Below are positions 43,724-50,963 of a DNA stretch of 64,000 nucleotides, piece after piece. This DNA is from an uncultured bacterium (GTDB lineage: Bacteria; Cyanobacteriota; Vampirovibrionia; Gastranaerophilales; Gastranaerophilaceae), in assembly GCA_902760645.1 (NCBI GenBank), contig CACWHC010000006.1, positions 59,509-123,508 of the forward strand, read 5' to 3'. Position 1 is the stretch's first letter. Every line of letters starts with the position of its first letter. The notes under the pieces were generated by a model. The model ran no database searches. It saw nothing but the letters and a program-made list of their open reading frames with translations, and was not told where the DNA came from. Position numbers and translations under genes: made by a program.

Positions 43724-43752
43724 ATACTACTACTACTACTACTACTTGTCAA
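43724..43752 (-). promoter_or_regulatory. Promoter with a trinucleotide repeat as its spacer
   Basis: Minus strand -35 TTGACA (43752-43747), then seven AGT repeats. With the present repeat number the spacer is 17 bp and the -10 is TAGTAT (43729-43724), 6 nt before the ATG at 43717. Gain or loss of one repeat would make the spacer 20 or 14 bp. Confidence 0.65.
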
Positions 43753-43755
43753 GGG

Positions 43756-44763
43756 TTACAGTGATTTTAATTCATTTATGATTTTTATAAATTCGTCGGA
43801 TACATCAGTTATTCCTGTAATATTTTCTTTAACAATATGCGCAAATTCAGCTTTCTTAAACTCATGTGCTCCTCGTGTTCTGTAAAATTCTTCCAAATAG
43901 TGAACTGTGCCTTCTGAATAATCGCTTCCTTTTTCAGGGGATAGGGAAATGTTTTTTATTGATGATTTTATTGATTTTTCAACAAGTTTTTTAGGCAATA
44001 TATCCTCAAATTCACCCGATTCAATTCTGTAAATTTTATCGTGTTTTCTTAATTTTGGCTCAATTTCAATTGCATTCTGTTCAGCATCAGAATCAAGCAG
44101 AACAAATATCGGAATTTTTAATTGCTCAGCAAACTTATAAAACAACTTTACAACCTGATTTTTACCGCCGGCAGAAATTAATTGTATCCCATTTTTGTCA
44201 AAATTATAATTCAGTATATCAGCAAACACAGGCAAAAGAATTTCTTCAGTTATACCTTCGCAAATAACAACTTTAGTTATCGGAAATTTTAAGGACTTGC
44301 TATGTGCCTTTCCCGGCGAATAGTCTGATAATCCGACTTCTTTAAGCCATTTTAGGTTTATTGGGACATTATTATCAATTAAACAGATAAATTTTGAATA
44401 ATTTATTTTGTTATCTAATAATTTTAATGCTTCACCAGTTGAAGTAAATAAGGAAGTTTCGTATGCTTTTAATCTCTCATTAATTACATAATTATTTTGT
44501 TTATCTCTGCAACAAATCCCATCAAGTGATTCGTTTATTATTATTTCGGCAATTTTGGTAAGTAAGGAATAGTTAAGATTGTCTAAGTCAGTTTTTTTAT
44601 ATTTTGGTGATATTAGTGCTTCCGATAAAATATCCTTAAATACTCTTGTATACTTATCTTCAAAGTTTTTAAACCGTGTAAGTCTGTCAAAAGATATTAT
44701 TAACCTGTCAAGTGATAGCTGTTTAAATTTAATGTTATTTAAGTTTATATCAATGGTCTTCAT
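43756..44763 (-). CDS. TOPRIM-domain protein, OLD-nuclease-like, without an ATPase domain
   Basis: 335 aa. The C-terminal half (from ~145) is a TOPRIM fold as in OLD-family nucleases: VVICEGITEEILLPVFADIL (Glu motif, ~164-183), ISAGGKNQVVKLFYKFAEQL, and FVLLDSDAEQNA (DxD, ~219-230). The N-terminal ~140 residues are helical and contain no Walker motifs, unlike full OLD or GajA proteins. It could be a nuclease or a partner of an ATPase encoded elsewhere. TAGAAT lies 6 nt before the ATG with no Shine-Dalgarno. Confidence 0.8.
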   Translation of the reverse strand: MKTIDINLNNIKFKQLSLDRLIISFDRLTRFKNFEDKYTRVFKDILSEALISPKYKKTDLDNLNYSLLTKIAEIIINESLDGICCRDKQNNYVINERLKAYETSLFTSTGEALKLLDNKINYSKFICLIDNNVPINLKWLKEVGLSDYSPGKAHSKSLKFPITKVVICEGITEEILLPVFADILNYNFDKNGIQLISAGGKNQVVKLFYKFAEQLKIPIFVLLDSDAEQNAIEIEPKLRKHDKIYRIESGEFEDILPKKLVEKSIKSSIKNISLSPEKGSDYSEGTVHYLEEFYRTRGAHEFKKAEFAHIVKENITGITDVSDEFIKIINELKSL

Positions 44764-44769
44764 ATATTA

Positions 44770-44775
44770 ATTCTA
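44770..44775 (-). promoter_or_regulatory. -10 box of a probable leaderless transcript (TOPRIM gene)
   Basis: TAGAAT on the minus strand, then TAATAT, then the ATG at 44763. Confidence 0.45.
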
Positions 44776-44844
44776 AATTTATATAGCTTTATAGTCAAAA
44801 TAATTAGCTTTCGTAACATTATTTAAAATAAAATTTACAAATTA

Positions 44845-44873
44845 GCAATTTTTAATAACTTTTATTTTTTAAT
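44845..44873 (+). promoter_or_regulatory. Shared-type promoter element (GCAATTT-N17-TTAAT)
   Basis: GCAATTT (44845-44851), 17 bp, TTAAT (44869-44873), continuing TATATATATAG. Slightly degenerate member of the set. Confidence 0.5.
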
Positions 44874-44900
44874 TATATATATAGTAGTGGAGTGTTAGAA

Positions 44901-46361
44901 GTGTATCCATACAGCAATTATATTAATCAAAATTACTATAACAGTGCATACGGACTTGATTCTGCAAAACCTGAAGATATTGCACCGGTTGATGCAGATA
45001 AAAAAGCTGTAATGCCTAAAAAATCTGGTTTAAAATATAAAAATCTTATAAACGAGGTTCCGTATAATCCATCTTTTTCGGCTTCTAACCTGAGAACTCA
45101 GCTATTATCAAACGATGAAAAAAATAAATATAATGCACTTCTTCAAAATCTTGATAAATCCGGAAGAAAAGGACTTGATAATCTTTTAAAAGGCGGTATA
45201 CTGTTGAATTCTGACTCTACAGACAGCTCAACGGTATTGGATAATTTATACAATATACTTACTACTAAACGTGCAGATGGATTGGATAATAATAAACTTG
45301 CTGCAGATTTAATTGAAACATTAAATAATCCGTACAGAATTACTCAGCAATTTGGGGATATTCCTACATCAATGAGAGAAGAAGCTATACAGAAGTATAT
45401 GAAAGCAAAAAATATTACTTCAAATGATACAAATACAAAATTAGCTGTTATTAAAGACATTAATGTAATGCATTCAGGCACTTGTGTTGCAGCAAGCATC
45501 GAATTTAATCTTGCCCAAGACCAGCCTGCAGAATTTGCAAGATTTGTTGAAGGGTTAAGTTCCCCTAAAGGTTCTGTTGACAAGGAAATTCATCTTGATA
45601 AGCTCGCAGATAACACACTTGATGCAATTTGGCTGTTAAATGCCTTTGAAATTCCTTATAAGGCTGATGACTTTAAAACAGCTACTTTGACATTTAAACC
45701 TGACGAAAATGCAATTGTAAGGGCAAAAATTCAGATAAATTACAAAGACCCCGAAGAAAGAAATGCTATTGATGTGTTGATGCAGTCAACATTTATGCAG
45801 ACAGGTTCTCAGCAATCTTATAACTCTTTATCAGACAAACGAGCAGGTAAATTTAATCAGAATGACAAAGGCTTAATAGAATTTGAAAAAACATTTGTAG
45901 AATCTGTTGTTGAGGATAAAAATAAAATATCAATGACATATCAAAATGTTGATGAAAATGCAAGACTTGTAGGCTATGAAACTGATATGGACACCATAAA
46001 ACGCCATTTAAAAGAATCTATTGATATGGGCGAAAATGTGATTTTAGGTTACACTCAAACGGATAACAATAACATAATTATTAACGGGCATGAAATTACG
46101 GTTGTGGGATACAAAGTTAATCCTAAAGACGGTAAAACAACATTTATTTGTAATGATACTGACGATAACGTACCAAAATCAATTGAATACAGTGAAGATT
46201 TCTTACTCCCTAAAATTCATCACGCTGCACTGCCAAAAGAGGTCCTTTCAAAAGATATACAGCTTGTTGAAAACTGGGTAGAAGGTATGAACACATACAA
46301 AGAATTGAAAAATCAGGCAAAAGAAATAAGGATTAATCAGCCTGTTTCGGATGCAGCATAA
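44901..46361 (+). CDS. Papain-like (C39/C1-like) cysteine peptidase candidate with N-terminal PSFSAS motif
   Basis: GTG at 44901 has GGAG 8 nt upstream. The first ~65 residues are polar, without a signal peptide, and contain EVPYNPSFSASNLR (~49-62), the recurring motif. Catalytic pattern consistent with a papain fold: MHSGTCVAASIEF (Cys ~195), INGHEITVVGYKV (His ~397), FICNDTDDN (Asn/Asp ~418). The order and spacing fit a C39-like or papain-like peptidase with an inserted region. No clear propeptide. The 5'-nucleotidase gene follows 14 bp downstream in the same operon. Fold assignment is from motifs only. Confidence 0.7.
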   Translation: MYPYSNYINQNYYNSAYGLDSAKPEDIAPVDADKKAVMPKKSGLKYKNLINEVPYNPSFSASNLRTQLLSNDEKNKYNALLQNLDKSGRKGLDNLLKGGILLNSDSTDSSTVLDNLYNILTTKRADGLDNNKLAADLIETLNNPYRITQQFGDIPTSMREEAIQKYMKAKNITSNDTNTKLAVIKDINVMHSGTCVAASIEFNLAQDQPAEFARFVEGLSSPKGSVDKEIHLDKLADNTLDAIWLLNAFEIPYKADDFKTATLTFKPDENAIVRAKIQINYKDPEERNAIDVLMQSTFMQTGSQQSYNSLSDKRAGKFNQNDKGLIEFEKTFVESVVEDKNKISMTYQNVDENARLVGYETDMDTIKRHLKESIDMGENVILGYTQTDNNNIIINGHEITVVGYKVNPKDGKTTFICNDTDDNVPKSIEYSEDFLLPKIHHAALPKEVLSKDIQLVENWVEGMNTYKELKNQAKEIRINQPVSDAA

Positions 46362-46375
46362 GTAAAGGCAAGAAA

Positions 46376-47992
46376 ATGATTACAAAAATTTCAGCATTAA
46401 AATTAAATACATACAAACCTGTCTTTGGTAAAGTTGAAAACAACTCGGAGGCAAATGTAAGCAATCATAAGCCTGAAGAAACTGAACCGAAAGAACTTGC
46501 TAAGGTAAATCCTGAAACAATAAAAGCTAGCATACTTGCCATAAATGATGTTCACGGCAAAATGACCAACATGGAACGTATTTATGCAGTATCTAAGCAG
46601 TTTGACAGGACAACAAGCGATGACTGCGATAAATTTAAACTTGCATCAGGTGATATTATATTAGGTGCTAATTATACTTCTAACCAGGTTGCTAATAAAT
46701 TTTTAAACTGGATAGGGGTATCTGAGAATGCTCTTGGCAATCACGAACTTGATGTTATACCTGAAAGATTGTCAGAGCTTATGAATATTGCCAATTATAA
46801 ACTCCTTGCTATAAATGCAAATGTTGATCCCGATAGTCCTATGGCAGGCAAAATAGGTAAATCCGTCATTGAAGAAAGAAACGGCCACAAATACGGAATT
46901 ATAGGTATTGCACCGTCTGATATGAATGAAAGAGTTAAATTGAATGACTCTGTTAAAGATATTAAAATAGATGATTTTGATACAACATTGAATAAGGTTC
47001 AGGATGAGGTCAACAGACTTCGTAATGAGGAAGGGATTAATAAAATTATCGTGCTGTCACATAGTGGTCTAAAAAACGACAAAAAACTTGCACAAAATAC
47101 GACAGGCATAGATATAATTCACAGTGCACATACCCATGAACTTGTAAAAGATTTGGAAAATGGCGTAAATATATTATATTCAAAATCCGGAGAGCCGGTA
47201 ATTCTGACTGAATATGGCAAAGACGGTGAAAATGTGGGCATCTTAAATGTTGAATTTAATAATGACGGGGTAATAACTAAAGCACAAAATAACGTTGTAA
47301 AAACCAGAGATTTTAACAGAACATTATCGGCAAGAGCAGCTGTTGAAAGCATAATCGGTAAACCTGAAATAATCGGACATGTATCTAAAGCGGTAAAACC
47401 GCCAAAAGAAAGATTAATCCAAAATAATCCGCACGGCGGAATTATAGTTGATGCTATGAAAAATGAGCTTGGAACCGATATTGCAATATTAAATGCAGGA
47501 AACCTCAGAGGGCATTTCAGCGAGGGACCAGTAGACAGCAGACTAATTAATGACATTACACCTTTTGAAGATAAAATCTGGATTGGAAAATTAAGCGAAA
47601 AAGATATTGTTGATGCAATAAAAGTTGGCGGTAAATCCTTTAAACACTCAACACATAAACCCGGTATTCTCATGATTTCAGGCATGAAATACACTATGAC
47701 AGACAACGGAGAACTAAAATCTCTGAAATTTATTGATAAAGATGGTAGAGAGCATGATATAGATGTTAATAACCCAAGTACGGAAAGAAAGTTTACTGCA
47801 GCTATGGACGATTTCTTTGCAACTGGCGGTGATAATTATTTACCTACAAATGAAAATCCCGATTTTGTAATTCAAAAACTTAACTTTGATAAAAACAAAT
47901 TAGCATGTGATTATATAAGAAAGTTTGATAAACCTTTTGAAGTAACAGAAAACGATAAAGTTACAATTATTCCTGCAGAAAATAAAAACTAA
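46376..47992 (+). CDS. 5'-nucleotidase/2',3'-cyclic phosphodiesterase-family protein without signal peptide
   Basis: Metallophosphatase domain ~48-280: ILAINDVHGKM (DxH), LASGDIIL (GD), NALGNHELDV (GNHE), VLSHSG and IHSAHTHEL (H-x-H). The C-terminal 5_nucleotid_C domain ~330-535: NPHGGIIVDAMKNELGTDIA, NAGNLRG, ITPFEDKIW and FFATGGDNY. Relatives act in the periplasm or on the surface and carry Sec signals. Here the N-terminus is MITKISALKLNTYKPVFG, a polar stretch with the recurring motif and no signal peptide. Operon with the papain-like gene. Confidence 0.9.
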   Translation: MITKISALKLNTYKPVFGKVENNSEANVSNHKPEETEPKELAKVNPETIKASILAINDVHGKMTNMERIYAVSKQFDRTTSDDCDKFKLASGDIILGANYTSNQVANKFLNWIGVSENALGNHELDVIPERLSELMNIANYKLLAINANVDPDSPMAGKIGKSVIEERNGHKYGIIGIAPSDMNERVKLNDSVKDIKIDDFDTTLNKVQDEVNRLRNEEGINKIIVLSHSGLKNDKKLAQNTTGIDIIHSAHTHELVKDLENGVNILYSKSGEPVILTEYGKDGENVGILNVEFNNDGVITKAQNNVVKTRDFNRTLSARAAVESIIGKPEIIGHVSKAVKPPKERLIQNNPHGGIIVDAMKNELGTDIAILNAGNLRGHFSEGPVDSRLINDITPFEDKIWIGKLSEKDIVDAIKVGGKSFKHSTHKPGILMISGMKYTMTDNGELKSLKFIDKDGREHDIDVNNPSTERKFTAAMDDFFATGGDNYLPTNENPDFVIQKLNFDKNKLACDYIRKFDKPFEVTENDKVTIIPAENKN

Positions 47993-48654
47993 TATCCAAA
48001 TTGTTCATGAGAATTCAGGTACTCTCGGATTACATTTAAAGATGCCTGAACAATACGGGTAACACGAGATGGAGAAAGACCAATCTGTGTCGCAATATCT
48101 TTTACCTGCATATTACGATAAAAACGATACTCTACAACAGTTCTTTCTTTTGCCGGAAGTTTTGAAATTGCTTCTCTTATCATTCTGCCCATTTCGGAAA
48201 TCTCAGCATTCTCATCAGGCATAGCATGATTATCCTTTAAGAAATCAAACGGTGAATCATTATCACTTGCCGCATCTGATAAACCTTCTATGGATAAAAC
48301 AGTTTCATAAATTGCTTCACGGACTTTTACCTTTGTACCCTCTTCACTGTTATCGGAAGTTTCCGCCGTTTCTTCTTCTTCAGCCTTATGCTTTAATGAA
48401 TACCATTTATACCTGATACGAAGTTCATTCCTTATTGCCCACCTTACGGCTGTTGCGACATAAGCATTATTATAACGCTCAAGCTGTTCGGGGGATTTAT
48501 TTTTGATTAATGCCTGGATTGCAATTATACCGATAGAAAGTAATTCCTCATACTCAAGCATGTGGGAGGGAACACGATTATATTCAACGCGTGCGACCTT
48601 TTGAACTAAATCTAAATACTCTCTGATTTTATTGTTATTTTCTTGCATAATCAT
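47989..48654 (-). CDS. Sigma-70 family sigma factor, FliA-like
   Basis: 221 aa. Region 2: YEELLSIGIIAIQALIKN (~30) and NAYVATAVRWAIRNELRIRY (~65-84), as in group 3/FliA-type factors. Region 4: LPAKERTVVEYRFYRNMQVK followed by DIATQIGLSPSRVTRIVQAS (~170-210), with an HTH. Between them is an acidic spacer (~90-150) in place of region 3. It may drive a specialised regulon; flhB lies just upstream on the same strand. The set of shared promoters in this window is a candidate target, unproven. Overlaps the convergent gene's end by 4 bp. Confidence 0.85.
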   Translation of the reverse strand: MIMQENNNKIREYLDLVQKVARVEYNRVPSHMLEYEELLSIGIIAIQALIKNKSPEQLERYNNAYVATAVRWAIRNELRIRYKWYSLKHKAEEEETAETSDNSEEGTKVKVREAIYETVLSIEGLSDAASDNDSPFDFLKDNHAMPDENAEISEMGRMIREAISKLPAKERTVVEYRFYRNMQVKDIATQIGLSPSRVTRIVQASLNVIREYLNSHEQFGY

Positions 48655-48692
48655 AATTTTTAAAGGTAATATTACTCTTAGCTAATAATACA

Positions 48693-49754
48693 TTATTTGT
48701 TTTTATTTTTCAAGTTGTAAACAAAAAGTAAAATTTCTGCTACAGCTTTATACAGTTCAGGAGGAATCTGCTGATTCAAATCGACCATTTTGAATAATGC
48801 ACGTGCTACAGGCGGATTTTCAATAACAGGAACCCCATGCTCTCTTGCTATTCCTATAATTTTTTTGGCTATTAACTCAGTACCTTTTGCAACAAGTGTA
48901 GGAGATTCCATTTCATCCTGATTGTATTTTAATGCACAAGCAACGTGGGTCGGATTTGTAACAACAAAATCAGCTTCCGGAACCGAATCCATCATCCCTC
49001 GCTGCAACATCTGCATACGCCGCTGTCTCAGTGCAGCTTTAACATTAGGATCACCTTCCGTGTTTTTATATTCATCTTTTATTTCTTTAAACGACATTTT
49101 TTGGTCTTTTAAAAATTTCCATTTAGTTACTCCGTAATCAGCAGCAGATATAACAAGAAATGCGATGCAGGCCTTAAAAATAAACTCCGTAATCAATTTA
49201 CCGAATTCAATCATAACTGCAAAGTTATTATCAATTGCCGCCAGCATAAGTATCTGTTCAATATGCCCCATATAAACCATATAGCCAATGTATCCGAGTA
49301 AAGCAACTTTGACGATATTTTTAAATAATTCAAACAAAGTTTTAATCGACATAATATTTTTAAAATATTTTGTAGGATTAAGTTTATCCAATTTTGGCAT
49401 AAGCGGTGCTATTGCAACCAAAGGTCCTACCTGAATAAAATCAGCAAGAATTGCTACAAGCCAGGCAACAAATAATATAGGTCCTATAATTAATACAGCA
49501 GTTTTGGCAGTAACTGTAAAAAGATATGTTGTGCCTATTTTATCTAAATTTGCATTAGGAATTTGCTCATATAACAGCGTAAATAACTGGGTAATCTGCT
49601 GCCAAATAAATCCTGCAAGTCCGAATATAACAGAGAACATAACAAGTAATGCAACCGCCATAGAGAAATCTTTGGATTTTACAACCTGACCCTCTTTTCG
49701 TGCCTGCTCCAATTTTCTGGGGGTGGCGTCATATTGCTTGTCCTCATCACCCAT
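48693..49754 (-). CDS. flhB: Flagellar/type III secretion export protein FlhB
   Basis: Export-gate component of the flagellar or type III secretion apparatus. 353 aa. N-terminus DATPRKLEQARKEGQVVKSKDF (~9-30) is classic FlhB/YscU. Four transmembrane helices (~30-210). The autocleavage site NPTH is in FVVTNPTHVACALKY (~262-276); the C-terminal PPVARALFKMVDLNQQIPPE fits. Flagellar-type over injectisome-type is favoured by the DATPRKL opening but not certain. No other flagellar genes in the window. Followed on the same strand by the FliA-like sigma gene. Confidence 0.94.
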   Translation of the reverse strand: MGDEDKQYDATPRKLEQARKEGQVVKSKDFSMAVALLVMFSVIFGLAGFIWQQITQLFTLLYEQIPNANLDKIGTTYLFTVTAKTAVLIIGPILFVAWLVAILADFIQVGPLVAIAPLMPKLDKLNPTKYFKNIMSIKTLFELFKNIVKVALLGYIGYMVYMGHIEQILMLAAIDNNFAVMIEFGKLITEFIFKACIAFLVISAADYGVTKWKFLKDQKMSFKEIKDEYKNTEGDPNVKAALRQRRMQMLQRGMMDSVPEADFVVTNPTHVACALKYNQDEMESPTLVAKGTELIAKKIIGIAREHGVPVIENPPVARALFKMVDLNQQIPPELYKAVAEILLFVYNLKNKNK

Positions 49755-49809
49755 TACAAATCTTCCTTTCTATTGAATATTATAACAAAAAATATACAAA
49801 AGTCTTATA

Positions 49810-49838
49810 TTGAGAAATTTCCTGATTTGTGCTAAAAT
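49810..49838 (+). promoter_or_regulatory. SRP RNA promoter
   Basis: -35 TTGAGA (49810-49815), 17 bp, -10 TAAAAT (49833-49838). Predicts a 5' end at about 49845, where the RNA's closing stem begins. Confidence 0.7.
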
Positions 49839-49844
49839 ATATGT

Positions 49845-50102
49845 GCCGTACTCCACGGGGAATTGCAATCTCTTGACTCGAAGTTAATGCGGGGTGCAGA
49901 GCCTGTTGTGAGGGTTTGGTGAATGTATATTGATAAAATGATTTTTGTTGACGTTTAGGGTTGCAATGGCGGAAGCCTTTGAACCGTGTCAGGATGGAAA
50001 CATAGCAGCACTAAGAAGATACTTGCGGGTGTTGTATTCCTAAAAAGAGAAAATTCTTTTTGATTGTATATTTACTAAATTCGATAGACAGTGGTACGGC
50101 AT
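49845..50102 (+). ncRNA. ffs: Signal recognition particle RNA, long (Alu-containing) form
   Basis: Domain IV is clear at ~49986-50012: GTGTCAGGATGGAAACAT and AGCAGCAC, with the GGAA tetraloop and the Ffh-binding asymmetric loop. The 5' end GCCGTAC pairs with GTACGGC at 50094-50100, closing a helix of about 258 nt, far longer than 4.5S RNA. The 5' third has the CCGTGG-type loops of a bacterial Alu domain as in Bacillus scRNA. Own promoter. Targets ribosomes making membrane proteins. Confidence 0.9.
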
Positions 50103-50121
50103 TTATCAGGGGTATTTGAGT

Positions 50122-50961
50122 GTGAAAAAATTTATACTAAACGCAGATAATTTCGGGAAAAATTCTGATTACAACAGAGGTGTATTAAACGGTTATAATA
50201 ATGGTTTTGTAACAAGTGCCAGTATTGTGGCTAACGGAGAAGCGTTTGATACGGCAATCAATGAAATTTTACCCGAATGTCAACAACTAAGTGTTGGAGT
50301 ACATTTAGACATTACTCAGGGAAAACCTCTTACTGATGCCAATTTACTTATTGATAACACGGGGGAATTTTCAAGCACATTTCTTAGTCTTATTAAGGCT
50401 GTAAATAATGATGCTTTGCTCAGAGAAATTGAAGCTGAGTTCAGAGCTCAAATCGAAAAAGTGCAAACTGTTTGTAAAATTACTCATATCGATTCTGTTG
50501 AACACATACACGTTATACCTAAATTGTTTAATTTGGTTTGTAAGCTTGCTGATGAATACAGCATCCCGTATGTCAGAACTTATAAAGAAGAATTATATTT
50601 TGTAAGAGGTTTAAAATATCTGATTAATCCGCATTTTTATATAAACTTGCTAAAATTTATTGTAATAAGCCACTATGATTCACTAGATAAAGTAATATTA
50701 AAAAGTTATCCAAATTTAAGGACAAATAATAATATTATCGGAATAACATACAGCAAAATTTTTGATAAATTGACATTAGAAGAAGGTTTAAAAACTTTGG
50801 ATGATGAGGACGACATTCTTGTTGAGTGTTTTATACATCCCTGCAGTTATTTAAGAAACATAAATGATATGTATTCAAGTGAATTTAAGCTTACACAGGA
50901 TAAAATATTAGAGGACACAATAAGAAGATTGGGCTATGACATTGTAAGTCATATTGACTAA
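50122..50961 (+). CDS. ChbG/YdjC-family carbohydrate deacetylase
   Basis: GTG at 50122 has AGGGG 9 nt upstream. Opens KKFILNADNFGKNSDYNRGV; the family motif NADDFG is here NADNFG, so one metal-site Asp is Asn. Other metal ligands: VGVHLDITQG (~54) and IDSVEHIHVIPKLF (HxH, ~129). 280 aa. ChbG removes acetyl groups from chito-oligosaccharides; HpnK relatives deacetylate lipids. Precedes the phospholipase-like gene by 2 bp, an operon. The Asn may lower activity. Confidence 0.87.
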   Translation: MKKFILNADNFGKNSDYNRGVLNGYNNGFVTSASIVANGEAFDTAINEILPECQQLSVGVHLDITQGKPLTDANLLIDNTGEFSSTFLSLIKAVNNDALLREIEAEFRAQIEKVQTVCKITHIDSVEHIHVIPKLFNLVCKLADEYSIPYVRTYKEELYFVRGLKYLINPHFYINLLKFIVISHYDSLDKVILKSYPNLRTNNNIIGITYSKIFDKLTLEEGLKTLDDEDDILVECFIHPCSYLRNINDMYSSEFKLTQDKILEDTIRRLGYDIVSHID

Positions 50962-50963
50962 AT

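Noticed and set aside
43724..43746. Trinucleotide repeat as the start of a CRISPR or coding repeat
   Set aside because: Only 21 bp, no spacers, and it falls exactly in a promoter spacer.
47119..47706. 195-residue minus-strand ORF inside the 5'-nucleotidase gene
   Set aside because: Antisense to conserved catalytic domains; no start signal.
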